Shown here in pieces: positions 7,943 to 16,422 of a stretch of 64,000 nucleotides of DNA. A program made the position numbers and the translations under genes. Within the stretch, counting starts at the first letter, position 1; every line of letters begins with the position of its first letter. The stretch is from Allobosea sp. 117 (GTDB taxonomy: Bacteria; Pseudomonadota; Alphaproteobacteria; Rhizobiales; Xanthobacteraceae): NCBI RefSeq assembly GCF_000702305.1, contig NZ_JNLC01000010.1, positions 310,001 to 374,000 on the forward strand, given 5' to 3'. Under the pieces are notes generated by a model. The model ran no database searches and was not told the DNA's origin. It worked only from the letters and a program-made list of their open reading frames with translations.

Positions 7943-9046
7943 CTAGATGGTTGCCGATGCGGCAAACTCGGCGACCCGTTCGGCGAATGCCCGGGTGCCC
8001 AGGGGGCCACCGAGATCGGCGGTGCGGCCTTCTGGCTTCGCCACTGCCTTCGCAAGGCCCGCGTCGATCGCAGCACCGGCGGCGACCAGACGAGAATCGT
8101 CCCGCCGCCCGCCGAGCCATTTGAGCAGCATGGCGAGGGAGCCGATCAGCGAAGCCGGGTTGGCGATATCCTTGCCCGCGATGTCGGGGGCCGAGCCGTG
8201 CTGGGCCTGCGCCACCGCATGATCGGCGCCCGAATTGAGCGAGGCGGCGAGACCGAGGCTGCCGGACAGTTCCGACGCTTCGTCGGAGAGAATGTCGCCG
8301 AACATGTTGGTGGTGACGATCACGTCGTAGACGGCGGGATCGCGGATGAGCAGCGCTGTCATGGCGTCGATCAGCTTCTCTTCATAGGCGACGCCCGGAT
8401 ACTCCGCTGCCACCTCCCGTACGCAGTCGAGGAAAAGACCGTCGGAGATGCGCAGCACGTTTGCCTTGTGGACCGCGGTCACCTTGCTGCGGCGTGCCGC
8501 CGCCAGTGCGAAGGCCGTGCGGGCGATGCGCAGCGATCCTTGCCGGGTCACCTTGCGGAACGCCATGGCGAGGTCGGGAGTCGGCATCACTTCGCCGGTG
8601 CCGGCGAACATGGTGCGGTCGGCATAGAAGCCTTCCGTGTTCTCGCGCACGATGACGAGGTCGAGCGGCTTGCCGCAACGCGGGGGCAAGCCGGGCAAAG
8701 AGAGGGCCGGGCGAATGTTGGCGAACAGATCGAGCCTCTTGCGTAACTCGCCGGAGGGGTTCTTCCCGCCTTCGGTGACGGGGGGATATTCGTTGTGCGA
8801 CACGGGCCCGAGAAGGATGCCGTCGACCGTCCGAGCCACTTCGAGAACGCGATCAGGGAACGTCGTGCCCGTAGCGGCGAGCGCCGCGAAGCCGATCTCC
8901 TCGGTGAGGATGTCGAAGCCGATCCCGTGCGCCGCACCGACGGCCTCCAGCACGCCGAGTGTCGCCCGGCAGATCTCAGGCCCGATGCCATCTCCTTCCA
9001 TGACGAGAAGCGAGACGCGGTCGGTATCGTTGCGCAAGGCGGTCAT
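7943..9046 (-). CDS. isocitrate/isopropylmalate dehydrogenase family protein (beta-decarboxylating dehydrogenase)
   Basis: 367 residues, full length. It has the nucleotide-binding opening LLVMEGDGIGPEICRATLGVL, the substrate loop LRKRLDLFANIRPALSLPGL, the VIVRENTEGFYADRTM motif, the catalytic Lys in VTAVHKANVLRISDG, the metal-binding Asp cluster in TTNMFGDILSDEASELSGSLG and the cofactor loop HGSAPDIAGKDIANP. The family oxidatively decarboxylates 2-hydroxy acids (isopropylmalate, tartrate/malate, homoisocitrate and others) with NAD(P). The setting, a GntR regulator and a tricarboxylate-type transporter rather than leu genes, argues for a catabolic hydroxy-acid substrate such as tartrate or a malate derivative; this is inference. 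A perfect inverted repeat lies 57-88 bases upstream of its start. Confidence 0.93.
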   Translation of the reverse strand: MTALRNDTDRVSLLVMEGDGIGPEICRATLGVLEAVGAAHGIGFDILTEEIGFAALAATGTTFPDRVLEVARTVDGILLGPVSHNEYPPVTEGGKNPSGELRKRLDLFANIRPALSLPGLPPRCGKPLDLVIVRENTEGFYADRTMFAGTGEVMPTPDLAMAFRKVTRQGSLRIARTAFALAAARRSKVTAVHKANVLRISDGLFLDCVREVAAEYPGVAYEEKLIDAMTALLIRDPAVYDVIVTTNMFGDILSDEASELSGSLGLAASLNSGADHAVAQAQHGSAPDIAGKDIANPASLIGSLAMLLKWLGGRRDDSRLVAAGAAIDAGLAKAVAKPEGRTADLGGPLGTRAFAERVAEFAASATI

Positions 9047-9102
9047 GAGCGTCTGATCCGTCGGGAGAGCAATGGGGTCGGCGCCTGTCGGCTGCCCAAC
9101 TC

Positions 9103-9134
9103 ATATTGCATATCAAGTCCATCATATGCAATAT
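9103..9134. promoter_or_regulatory. GntR-type operator, copy 1
   Basis: A perfect 11-base inverted repeat, ATATTGCATAT and ATATGCAATAT, separated by 10 bases. It lies between the stop of the GntR gene and the start of the dehydrogenase, so it is placed to control the dehydrogenase. The half-site core ATTGCA with TGCAAT 16 bases later recurs at 10248-10277. Confidence 0.75.
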
Positions 9135-10073
9135 TTAGTCAAGCGGCAGCCTTGCCCGACTCTCGTTCGAGATCGCCAACGTCCCGCGCAGTTTGCCTAG
9201 ATTCGCGATCACGCTCGTCAGATGCATGCGCATGGCGACGGCGGCGGCCGCGTTGTCGCCCCGCTCCAGGCATTCCAGAATTCCCAGATGCTCTCTCGAC
9301 TGGCCATAATAGCGGCGCCGGTCGACCATAGCGCGATAGGCCAGCAGACGGCGAACCTGGTTCACCCGTCGTAGCGTCTCCAGGAAGAACGGGTTGCCGG
9401 ATGCTTCCATCAACGTTTCATGGAATTCCACGCCGGTCTCGTAGAGCTCCTGGACAGACATGGTCTCGATGGCGCCGGCCAGCAGGCTACGCTCGACCTG
9501 CTGGCAGTGTTTCAGCGTCTTGAGCGGCAGATGAAAGCCCGGTTCGATCAGCCCAGCCGGCTCGATAGCAAGTCGCACGCGATAGGTCTGCTGCAGCGCT
9601 TCGGGCGTGCGCAGCACCGGCGACAGCGACCAGCCGTAACCGGGACGGCGCTGTGCCCAACCCTCGCTGACGATACGGGAGAGAAGCTCGGACAACTGGC
9701 CGCGTGAAAGAGCGTAGCGCTCGCGCAGGAAGCTGCCGGATACCCGGTCCGGCAACCGGCCGTCGAGGTGATCCTCCGCAAGGCGCATATATGCGTCGCC
9801 AACCAAGCGCTCATCCGGCTTCGCCGGATCGCCCTGAACGGGTGTTACCTCGGTGACGAAGAAGCCCCGGTTGGGTTCGTGCCGGACCAGCCCTCTGGCC
9901 TGAAGCAGCTTCAGCGCTTCGGTAACCGGAAAGCGGGATACTTGAAACCGATCGGCCAGGTCCTGCGCACGCAGATGCGTGCCGGGCTTCGCTGAGGTGG
10001 CCCGGATCAGGGCGCTGATCCGATCGGCGAGATCGTGGGCAATCTGTTGCCGCCGCACGCCTGTGAAAGCCAT
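9135..10073 (-). CDS. GntR-family (FCD-type) regulator with two winged-helix segments
   Basis: About 312 residues from the ATG at 10073 (a GTG at 10091 is also in frame). The N-terminal winged helix (QIAHDLADRISALIR, then HLRAQDLADRFQVSRFPVTEAL and GLVRHEPNRGFFV) is standard GntR. A second winged-helix-like segment follows (YMRLAEDHLDG, then RYALSRGQLSELLSRIVSEG and AQRRPGYGWSLSPV), then the FCD effector domain with the metal/ligand positions EFHETL, REHLGIL and MRMHL. The extra DNA-binding-like segment makes it about 80 residues longer than usual FCD regulators. Such proteins sense small organic acids. Matching operators in front of the dehydrogenase (9103) and between this gene and the TctCBA operon (10248) indicate it controls both and itself. 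Confidence 0.9.
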   Translation of the reverse strand: MAFTGVRRQQIAHDLADRISALIRATSAKPGTHLRAQDLADRFQVSRFPVTEALKLLQARGLVRHEPNRGFFVTEVTPVQGDPAKPDERLVGDAYMRLAEDHLDGRLPDRVSGSFLRERYALSRGQLSELLSRIVSEGWAQRRPGYGWSLSPVLRTPEALQQTYRVRLAIEPAGLIEPGFHLPLKTLKHCQQVERSLLAGAIETMSVQELYETGVEFHETLMEASGNPFFLETLRRVNQVRRLLAYRAMVDRRRYYGQSREHLGILECLERGDNAAAAVAMRMHLTSVIANLGKLRGTLAISNESRARLPLD

Positions 10074-10447
10074 CCGATCCGAATCCCTCACTCCCGCCGG
10101 CGGCCATATCGCCGGATTTGCCGCTCCAGCGCCGTCACCTCACGCGATCTATGCCGCAGGCATCGCACATTGTCAGCGGTCACGGCGGATCGCCATCTCG
10201 CTAGCACGATACGTCTGGCGCGAGGGATATGAGCTCGGTGCATTTGGATATTGCAGAAGTGGATATAATTATGCAATCAATGCGCTCAGAGTTCCAACGC
10301 CGCCACAGAAGCGGTGATCGCGAGCATGCGGGGCCTCGTTGCCATCTCCCGCCCCGCAACAGGTGGCGACGGCTGCCGGTCACGGCGCAATCCACGGCTT
10401 CCCGGCGCGCGGACGGATAACCGCGACAGGCTCAAACGGAGGGAATC
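10074..10447. other. divergent control region between the GntR gene and tctC
   Basis: About 370 bases without a gene. The part near 10240-10280 is AT-rich, carries operator copy 2 and includes ATATAATTATG-like sequence that could be a -10 region. The rest shows no family and no strong hairpin. Confidence 0.5.
10248..10277. promoter_or_regulatory. GntR-type operator, copy 2
   Basis: Half-sites ATATTGCA (10248-10255) and TGCAAT (10272-10277). The distance between ATTGCA and TGCAAT is 16 bases, identical to the site at 9103. It lies in the divergent region between the GntR gene and the TctCBA operon, so it can serve autoregulation and transporter control. Confidence 0.65.
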
Positions 10448-11464
10448 ATGATCGACATCAGGCGGTCCAGGTCGGACCGGACATTTGGCACGCTGGCACG
10501 ACGCATCGGCGCTACGCTGCTCGGCGCAACTCTCATGGCCGCCACCTATGGCGAGGCCGAGGCGCAGAATTATCCCCAGCGCGCCATCACCATCGTCGTC
10601 CCGTTCGCCGCCGGTGGCGGCACCGATAGCATCGCCCGTGAGGTCGCTGCGCATCTGCAGACCTCGCTTGGCCAGCCGGTTGTGGTTGAGAACGCCGGCG
10701 GTGGAGGTGGCTCGATCGGTTCCTCGCGCGTGGCCAATGCGGATCCTGACGGCTACACGCTGCTGTTCGTGACCTCGACCTTCGTGACCCATGCCGCTGT
10801 CGAGAGCGGACTGCCCTATGATGTGGTGAAGAGCTTCACGCCAATCGCCCAGCTCGGTCGCGGCCCGCTGATCGTTGTCACCAACAAGGACGTGCCGGTC
10901 GGCTCCATCGGCGAGCTCGTCAGCAAAGCCAAGGCCGACCCTGAGGCATTCAACTACGCTTCAGCCGGCCCCGGCAGTATCAATCATCTTTCCGGGGCGC
11001 TGTTCAACCAGCTCGCCGGCACCACCATGACCCATGTGCCCTATAAGGGCAGCGGCCCGGCGACCTTTGACCTGCTTTCGGGCGCGGTTCAAGTCTTCTT
11101 CGCGACAACGCCGACCATGTTGGGGCAGGTCAAGGCGAAGGAGGTGAAGCTGCTCGCCACCACCGGCGCGGAACGCAGCCCGCTCTTCCCGGACACTCCG
11201 ACTGTCAAGGAAGCCGGCATCGAGGGCTTTGAGGTCTACACTTGGTGGGGAATCGTCGGCCCCAGCAACCTGCCGCGGCCGATCGTGGAACAGCTCAACA
11301 AAGCCATCAACGATGTGGTGGCGCTCGACAGCGTGCGCGGTCGCCTCATCGGCGAGGGTGCGGAGATCGTCCGCGGGACGCCCGACCAGCTCGCCCAGAC
11401 CATTTCCAGCGAGCTCACCCACTGGCGCAAGCTCGTGGCGGATGCCGGAATCGCCAAGAAGTGA
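10448..11464 (+). CDS. tctC: TctC/Bug-family periplasmic receptor of a tripartite tricarboxylate transporter
   Basis: 338 residues with a signal peptide (LLGATLMAATYGEAEAQNYPQRA). The mature protein shows the Bug signature: ITIVVPFAAGGGTDSIAREV, VVVENAGGGGGSIGS, NADPDGYTLLFV, PYKGSGPATFDLLSGAVQV and a C-terminal helix with HWRKLVADAGI. It captures a carboxylate in the periplasm and hands it to the TctBA membrane pair encoded directly downstream. GGAGG stands before the ATG. Between this gene and tctB lies a perfect 12-base hairpin, which probably gives more receptor than permease. The operator at 10248 places it under the GntR regulator. Confidence 0.95.
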   Translation: MIDIRRSRSDRTFGTLARRIGATLLGATLMAATYGEAEAQNYPQRAITIVVPFAAGGGTDSIAREVAAHLQTSLGQPVVVENAGGGGGSIGSSRVANADPDGYTLLFVTSTFVTHAAVESGLPYDVVKSFTPIAQLGRGPLIVVTNKDVPVGSIGELVSKAKADPEAFNYASAGPGSINHLSGALFNQLAGTTMTHVPYKGSGPATFDLLSGAVQVFFATTPTMLGQVKAKEVKLLATTGAERSPLFPDTPTVKEAGIEGFEVYTWWGIVGPSNLPRPIVEQLNKAINDVVALDSVRGRLIGEGAEIVRGTPDQLAQTISSELTHWRKLVADAGIAKK

Positions 11465-11491
11465 CCTCGATATGACCTCACGCGCCTGAAG

Positions 11492-11521
11492 CGTCTCCCG
11501 CTCACGCGCGAGCGGGAGACG
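11492..11521 (+). other. intercistronic hairpin between tctC and tctB
   Basis: A perfect 12-base stem, CGTCTCCCGCTC and GAGCGGGAGACG, with the 6-base loop ACGCGC. There is no T run after it, so it is more likely an mRNA-stabilising or partial attenuating element downstream of the receptor gene than a full terminator. Confidence 0.7.
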
Positions 11522-11591
11522 TGCCGAAAGGCGGCGGGGACATTCTCCTGCCGCTCTTCGCGTCGGTGGGCAGAAGTTGGGACGAGAGACA

Positions 11592-12077
11592 ATGATGCAA
11601 GACAACGCGCCGCTGGCGAGGACGGATCGCCGCGATCCGACCGCGCTCTATAGCGGCCTCCTGTTCATCGCCTTCGGCATCGGCTTCCTGGTCATCGGCT
11701 CCGGCTATGAATTCGGCACCGCCCGACAGATGGGTCCGGGTTATTTTCCCCGCGTGCTTTCGATCCTGCTGATCGCGCTCGGCGCGATAGTGCTGCTGTT
11801 CGAGCGGCATGCCGGCGAGCACAAGGAGACGCCGGTCTCCTATCGCGCGCTGCTGCTTATTCCTCTCGCGGCAGTGGTGTTCGCATTCTCGATACGTGGC
11901 GCGGGCATCGTGCCGGCCGTGTTCGTCTCGGCGCTCATCTGCTCTTGCGCGTCGCCGGAGCTGAAGGCCCGCATCGTGGTGCTCGTGGCGGCGACCCTCG
12001 CGGTGTTCAGCGGGGCGGTGTTCGTTAAGGGCCTCGGACTACCCATTCCGCTGGTCGGCCCCTGGCTGGGTATGTGA
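11592..12077 (+). CDS. tctB: TctB-family small membrane subunit
   Basis: About 161 residues with four hydrophobic segments (ALYSGLLFIAFGIGFLVIG, FPRVLSILLIALGAIVLLFE, LLLIPLAAVVFAFSIRGAG and a C-terminal IVVLVAATLAVFSGAVFV). The motif TARQMGPGYFPRVLSILL is characteristic of TctB. It is the small, non-catalytic membrane partner of TctA. The start is set at ATG 11592 (MMQDN); a TTG at 11577 is in frame. It is followed 13 bases later by tctA, typical of a translationally linked pair. Confidence 0.92.
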   Translation: MMQDNAPLARTDRRDPTALYSGLLFIAFGIGFLVIGSGYEFGTARQMGPGYFPRVLSILLIALGAIVLLFERHAGEHKETPVSYRALLLIPLAAVVFAFSIRGAGIVPAVFVSALICSCASPELKARIVVLVAATLAVFSGAVFVKGLGLPIPLVGPWLGM

Positions 12078-12090
12078 TCGGGAGCCGATA

Positions 12091-13596
12091 ATGGAATTTC
12101 TCGACCATCTGCAACTCGGCATCGAGACGGCGTTCAGCCTGTCGAACCTGTTCTATTGCCTTGTCGGCGTCGTGCTCGGCACGCTGATCGGCGTGCTGCC
12201 TGGCCTCGGGCCGGTGCCGACCATCGCTATGCTGCTGCCGCTGACCTTCGGCCTGCCGCCGGTCTCCGCGCTGATCATGCTATCGGGCATCTATTACGGC
12301 GCGCAGTATGGCGGCTCCACCACTTCGATCCTGCTGAACCTGCCGGGTGAATCGGCGTCGGTCGTCACCGTCCTCGACGGCTACCAGATGGCGCGGCGCG
12401 GACGCGCCGGCGTCGCCCTTGCGACAGCAGCTATCGGTTCCTTCGTCGCCGGCACGGTGGCGACGCTGGTGCTTGCCATGTTCGCTCCACCCCTCGCGCG
12501 TGTGGCGCTCAATTTCGGGCCGGCAGAGTATTTCTCGCTCATGGTACTGGGCCTCATCGCCTCGGTCATCCTCGCCCATGGCCCGCTGGTGCGTGCGCTG
12601 GCGATGATCGTGCTCGGGCTGCTGCTGGGCCTGATCGGCACGGACGTGACGTCGGGTACGTTGCGCTACACCTTCGGCCGGGCCGAGATGGCGGACGGGA
12701 TCAATTTCGTGATCGTCGCCATGGGCATGTTCGGGCTCGGTGAGATCATGCGCAATCTGGAGAGCTCGGGAGCCCGCGGGATGGTGGTCGAGAAGATCAC
12801 CCGGCTGATGCCGACGCGCGAGGATTTCCGTCGTATGGCCGCACCGATTCTGCGCGGCACGGTGCTCGGATCGGCGCTCGGTATCCTGCCCGGAGGCGGC
12901 GCGATGCTCTCCTCCTTCGCTTCCTACTCGCTCGAGAAGAAGCTCTCCAAGCATCCCGATGAATTCGGCCGGGGCGCCATCGAGGGCGTCGCCGCTCCGG
13001 AATCGGCCAACAATGCCGGAGCGCAGACCTCCTATATCCCGATGCTGACGCTCGGCATTCCCTCGAACCCGGTCATGGCGTTGATGATCGGTGCGCTGAT
13101 CATCCAGGGCATCCAGCCGGGACCAGGCATGATCACCGAACAGGCGCCGCTGTTCTGGGGCATCGTGGTGTCGATGTGGATCGGCAACCTGCTGCTTCTG
13201 GTGCTGAACCTGCCCATGGTCGGGCTGTGGGTGCGGCTGTTGACTATTCCGTACTATATGTTGTTTCCGGTGGTCCTGGTGATCTCGGCGATCGGCGTCT
13301 ATAGCCTCAACAACTCCGCCTTCGACGTCTATCTCATGGCCGCGTTCTGCGTCCTCGGCTATGTGTTCTCGCGGTTGCGATGCGAGCCGGCACCGCTGCT
13401 GCTCGGCTTCGTGTTGGGGCCGATGATGGAGGAGTATCTTCGCCGCACCATGCTGCTGTCGCGTGGCGACCCGCTGGTGCTGATCACCCGGCCGATCAGC
13501 GCCGCGCTACTCGCCGTCGCCACGCTTGGATTGCTGATGGTGCTGCTGCCCGCCTTCCGCCGAAAGCGCGAGCAAATCTTCGTCGAGGACGACTGA
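12091..13596 (+). CDS. tctA: TctA-family large permease subunit
   Basis: 501 residues, full length, with about twelve transmembrane segments. Family signatures: [20 protein letters not shown] near the N-terminus, [20 protein letters not shown], and the second repeat [20 protein letters not shown] with the region [40 protein letters not shown] and IQPGP. The two G-rich P-G loops come from the internal duplication and form the substrate path. Energised by an ion gradient, it imports the carboxylate delivered by TctC. It is the last gene of tctCBA; nothing follows on this strand before the convergent uraD. Confidence 0.95.
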   Translation: MEFLDHLQLGIETAFSLSNLFYCLVGVVLGTLIGVLPGLGPVPTIAMLLPLTFGLPPVSALIMLSGIYYGAQYGGSTTSILLNLPGESASVVTVLDGYQMARRGRAGVALATAAIGSFVAGTVATLVLAMFAPPLARVALNFGPAEYFSLMVLGLIASVILAHGPLVRALAMIVLGLLLGLIGTDVTSGTLRYTFGRAEMADGINFVIVAMGMFGLGEIMRNLESSGARGMVVEKITRLMPTREDFRRMAAPILRGTVLGSALGILPGGGAMLSSFASYSLEKKLSKHPDEFGRGAIEGVAAPESANNAGAQTSYIPMLTLGIPSNPVMALMIGALIIQGIQPGPGMITEQAPLFWGIVVSMWIGNLLLLVLNLPMVGLWVRLLTIPYYMLFPVVLVISAIGVYSLNNSAFDVYLMAAFCVLGYVFSRLRCEPAPLLLGFVLGPMMEEYLRRTMLLSRGDPLVLITRPISAALLAVATLGLLMVLLPAFRRKREQIFVEDD

Positions 13597-13660
13597 CGGG
13601 CATCGTATTATTAAAACCCGCCGATGGCCGCAAAACGCGAAATATCTGACTATCTGTCAG

Positions 13661-13706
13661 ATGATTATGGCGATCCCGGAGTTCTCATCTGCGTCGGGAG
13701 CCTCGG
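13661..13706. repeat. short dispersed repeat, copy A
   Basis: A 46-base segment that matches 26638-26683 at 37 of 46 positions, in the same orientation. Both copies start ATG(A/G)TTATG(G/A)CGATC and contain CGTCGGGAGC. It lies in the gap between tctA and uraD. It may be a remnant of a shared mobile or repeat element. Confidence 0.5.
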
Positions 13707-13730
13707 TCGCCTTAGTGCAAGTAGTTGTTG

Positions 13731-14336
13731 TCACTTATATTTTGTCTTCTGAGGGTGCACGGAATGGCGGCTTTCCGGCTCGCCATCTTCTCCGGGATCC
13801 GGAATTGCCAGGTCTTCCGCGAGGCCGGCGACGCTTTCTCCGCGCTCCAGTCGGGCGCGCGCGATGAAGCCGATCTGGGCAAGAGCTTCTTCGCGCTCCA
13901 GTGACGTTGTGCGGCGGCTGCGTCGTTCCAGCTCTGCCAGAATGCCCCGCTTGGTATAATGGCGGACGCAAACGATGAACGGAAAGCCGTGCCGCGCAAG
14001 ATAGGCGGCGTTTAGTTGGCGCATTTCCTCGAACTCGTCGGGCGCCAGGTGCTTCAGGCCGGCACTTGCCTGTTCGAGTTCCGAGGCGGGTGTGAGGTCG
14101 CCAGCCTGCGCCTCTCGTCCTGCCAGTTCGGGATGGGCACGCAGCAGGCTCATCTGCTCGCCCTCGGATGCCGCGGCGACCACTGCCATCATCGTGTCGA
14201 GCATGGTGGTGTAACTGTCGAAGCCCTCCGGGCGCCAGGCGCGGGCGGCCACCCAGGGCGAATGCTCGAACAGGTCGGCATACATCGCTATGAAGGTGGC
14301 CTGGTCTGTGGCGCCGAGCGCGGTGGTCTTTTCCAT
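13731..14336 (-). CDS. uraD: OHCU decarboxylase (2-oxo-4-hydroxy-4-carboxy-5-ureidoimidazoline decarboxylase)
   Basis: 201 residues. The family core is clear: SPWVAARAW, LLRAHPELAGREAQAGDLTPAS, EQASAGLKHLAPDEFEEMRQ, LNAAYLARHGFPFIVCVRHYTK and a C-terminal helix ending in LAIPD. UraD converts OHCU, the second intermediate of uric acid breakdown, to S-allantoin in the cytoplasm. The conserved His in AHPELAG, known in the family as catalytic, is present. It is the last gene of the TRAP operon (73 bases after dctM), not in a purine cluster with pucL or pucM. The residues after about 180 (EDGEPESRHSVHPQKTKYK) are beyond the family and unremarkable. Confidence 0.93.
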   Translation of the reverse strand: MEKTTALGATDQATFIAMYADLFEHSPWVAARAWRPEGFDSYTTMLDTMMAVVAAASEGEQMSLLRAHPELAGREAQAGDLTPASELEQASAGLKHLAPDEFEEMRQLNAAYLARHGFPFIVCVRHYTKRGILAELERRSRRTTSLEREEALAQIGFIARARLERGESVAGLAEDLAIPDPGEDGEPESRHSVHPQKTKYK

Positions 14337-14409
14337 GGATATCCCCTCTTCAGAGCCGGTTCGGCGCGAGGCGTGGCGTCGCCCGGCCGGCGCAGCGGTT
14401 TCGGGCCGG

Positions 14410-15717
14410 TCAGTTGCCGGGCAGTGCCGCGCTCGCCCAGCTCGCCATCTGCGGAAAGTGGATCAGCAGGGCGGTCATCAGCATCATCGCCGCGACGAAC
14501 GGAATGGTGCCCGCGAAAACCGCGCCGATATTGCCTTCCTTGCGGACGGTCTGGATGACGTACAGCGTCATGCCGACCGGCGGGCTCAACAGTGACATCT
14601 CGCACATCAGCACGATGAAGACGCCGAACCAGACGGGATCTATGCCCACGGCCACGATGATCGGGAACAGGATCGGCACCGTGCCGACCATCATCGGCAA
14701 CGTTTCGAAGAACACACCGAGCAGCAGATAGAAGAAGGCGAGGACCCATTTCAGGGTCATCGGCTCGGTGCCGAGGCCGGCCACCCAGGTGCTGAGCGTC
14801 TGGGTGATGCCGAGCAGGCCCAGCGCGTAGTTCAGATAGAACGCCACGGCGAGGATCAGCATGGTGATCGCCGTGAGGCTTGCCGTCGCCACGAAGGCTT
14901 CATGCAGCATGCCGACGTTCAGCCGGCGCTGGCACGCCGCGATGATCATGGTGGCGACGACGGCGAGCGCCGCCGATTCCGTCACGGTCGCCCAGCCGGT
15001 GTAGACCGAGCCCATGATGATGGCGAACACGACGAGCGGGCCGGTGAGATCGACCAGGCGGCGCAGGCGTTCGCCAAGCGGCACGCTCTCTTCCCTCGCG
15101 CCGGCGAGATCGGGGCGCAGCAGGCACAACACGGCGATGACTGCCATGAACAGCCCGGTGAGGATGAGGCTCGGCAGCATGGCCGCGGCATAGAGCTGCC
15201 CGACCGAGGTGTTGGTCAGCGAGGCGTAGATGATGAAGGCGATGCCCGGCGGTATGAGATTGCCGAGCGAGGCGCCCGCCGCGATGGATCCCAGCACCAG
15301 CCGCTCGTCATATCGGCGCTTCTTGAAGGAGGGCAGCGCGACGGTGGTGATGGTCGCCGCGGTGGATACCGACGAACCTGAGACGGCCGAGAAGATCGCC
15401 GAGGCGCCGATATTGGTGTGCAGGAGGCCGCCCGGCAGCCTGTTGAGCCACGGTGCGAGCGCGCCATACATCTTGTCGGTCATGCCGCTGCGCACGAGTA
15501 TCTCGCCGAGCAGGATGTAGAGCGGGATCGACAGGAGGATGTAGTCCTCCATCGAGCTCCAGAGCTGGCTGCCATACATGCGCAGATGCACGCCGTCGAA
15601 ATAGACCACGACGGCGGTGACGGCGGTGAGGAACAGGGCGGTGGCGACGTGAAGCCCCAGAAACAGCAGGGCGATCATCACCAGGAAGCCGAGGACGACG
15701 ATGGTAATGCTGATCAT
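14410..15717 (-). CDS. dctM: TRAP transporter large permease (DctM family)
   Basis: About 435 residues with roughly twelve transmembrane helices. DctM features: LLSIPLYILLGEILVRSGMT, GLLHTNIGASAIFSAVSGSS and STAATITTVALP, GSIAAGASLGNLIPPGIAFI, and near the end VWFGVFIVLMCEMSLLSPPVG followed by MTLYVIQTV. It is the sodium-driven import channel of the TRAP complex. The start ATG at 15717 overlaps the dctQ stop (ATGA), so the two are translated together. The final gene of the operon is uraD, which suggests a ureide or purine breakdown compound as substrate; this is inference. Confidence 0.94.
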   Translation of the reverse strand: MISITIVVLGFLVMIALLFLGLHVATALFLTAVTAVVVYFDGVHLRMYGSQLWSSMEDYILLSIPLYILLGEILVRSGMTDKMYGALAPWLNRLPGGLLHTNIGASAIFSAVSGSSVSTAATITTVALPSFKKRRYDERLVLGSIAAGASLGNLIPPGIAFIIYASLTNTSVGQLYAAAMLPSLILTGLFMAVIAVLCLLRPDLAGAREESVPLGERLRRLVDLTGPLVVFAIIMGSVYTGWATVTESAALAVVATMIIAACQRRLNVGMLHEAFVATASLTAITMLILAVAFYLNYALGLLGITQTLSTWVAGLGTEPMTLKWVLAFFYLLLGVFFETLPMMVGTVPILFPIIVAVGIDPVWFGVFIVLMCEMSLLSPPVGMTLYVIQTVRKEGNIGAVFAGTIPFVAAMMLMTALLIHFPQMASWASAALPGN

Positions 15718-16364
15718 CAGAGTACCGCCCGGCCATCGCTCGGAAGCGCGCCTTGCGTCTCGATCTCGATCTGCTCCTTGAGCGAGGGGGGCCCGTAGAA
15801 GCGGTCGAGCCTGCGTCGGTCGACGAACAAAAGAATGAGGGAATGGACCGCGAAGGCCGCCGCCATGCCGGCGAAGATGACGAGCCCGGCCAGCCAGAGC
15901 GATTGCGGGATCCAAAGCGGCGTCTGCAGCGGGGTGGCGGCATGCGCCTGCCAGCGCAGCGTGTCGGACAGCACACGCCAGCCCTGCCAGGCCGAGAAGA
16001 CGGCGAGGCCGGCGAGCGACACGCTGGCCAGCATGTTCAGCCCCGACTGCATGGCCGGGGGAAAATACTGGAACAGGAAATCGACCCGCGAATGGGCGCG
16101 CTGCAGCAGCGCCGCCGAGAAGCCCCAGGTGCTGGCGATCGCCAGCAGATAGGCCCCCACCTCGTTCACCCCCTGGATCGAGGAGCCGAACAGGCGCCGG
16201 GCCAGGATTTCGTATGTCGTGGCAAGACAGATGCCTATGAGGCACCAGCCCATGGCGATCTGCATCCAGCGAACCGGCGGCTCGAGCCGCCGGGCCAGCG
16301 GATTGCCCTCGGGCTGCGGTACCGGGGCGGCACGTTCCTTGTCCGTCATGGTCGAACCACTCAT
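15717..16364 (-). CDS. dctQ: TRAP transporter small permease (DctQ family)
   Basis: 215 residues with four transmembrane segments (MQIAMGWCLIGICLATTYEILA, VNEVGAYLLAIASTWGFSAAL, MLASVSLAGLAVFSAW and LAGLVIFAGMAAAFAVHSLIL). The family pattern around YEILARRLFGSSIQGVNEVG followed by the HSRVDF motif is present. The small subunit is needed for assembly and activity of the TRAP membrane part. Its stop overlaps the dctM start. The predicted N-terminus may begin at MSGSTM (16364) or at MTDKE (16349). Confidence 0.92.
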   Translation of the reverse strand: MSGSTMTDKERAAPVPQPEGNPLARRLEPPVRWMQIAMGWCLIGICLATTYEILARRLFGSSIQGVNEVGAYLLAIASTWGFSAALLQRAHSRVDFLFQYFPPAMQSGLNMLASVSLAGLAVFSAWQGWRVLSDTLRWQAHAATPLQTPLWIPQSLWLAGLVIFAGMAAAFAVHSLILLFVDRRRLDRFYGPPSLKEQIEIETQGALPSDGRAVL

Positions 16365-16381
16365 AGGAGAAGGGAAGGGGG

Positions 16382-16408
16382 CCGTGCCTCATGAAATGCG
16401 AGGCACGG
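16382..16408 (-). other. intercistronic hairpin between dctP and dctQ
   Basis: A perfect 9-base stem, CCGTGCCTC and GAGGCACGG, with a 9-base loop, 14 bases downstream of the dctP stop. No T run. It is placed like the hairpin between tctC and tctB, after the binding-protein gene. Confidence 0.6.
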
Positions 16409-16422
16409 GCGAGGCTTCCGGC

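Noticed and set aside
14410-16392. A 660-codon frame that would make a longer DctM protein overlapping dctQ
   Set aside because: The part before ATG 15717 does not look like protein and runs over dctQ in another frame; the true start overlaps the dctQ stop.
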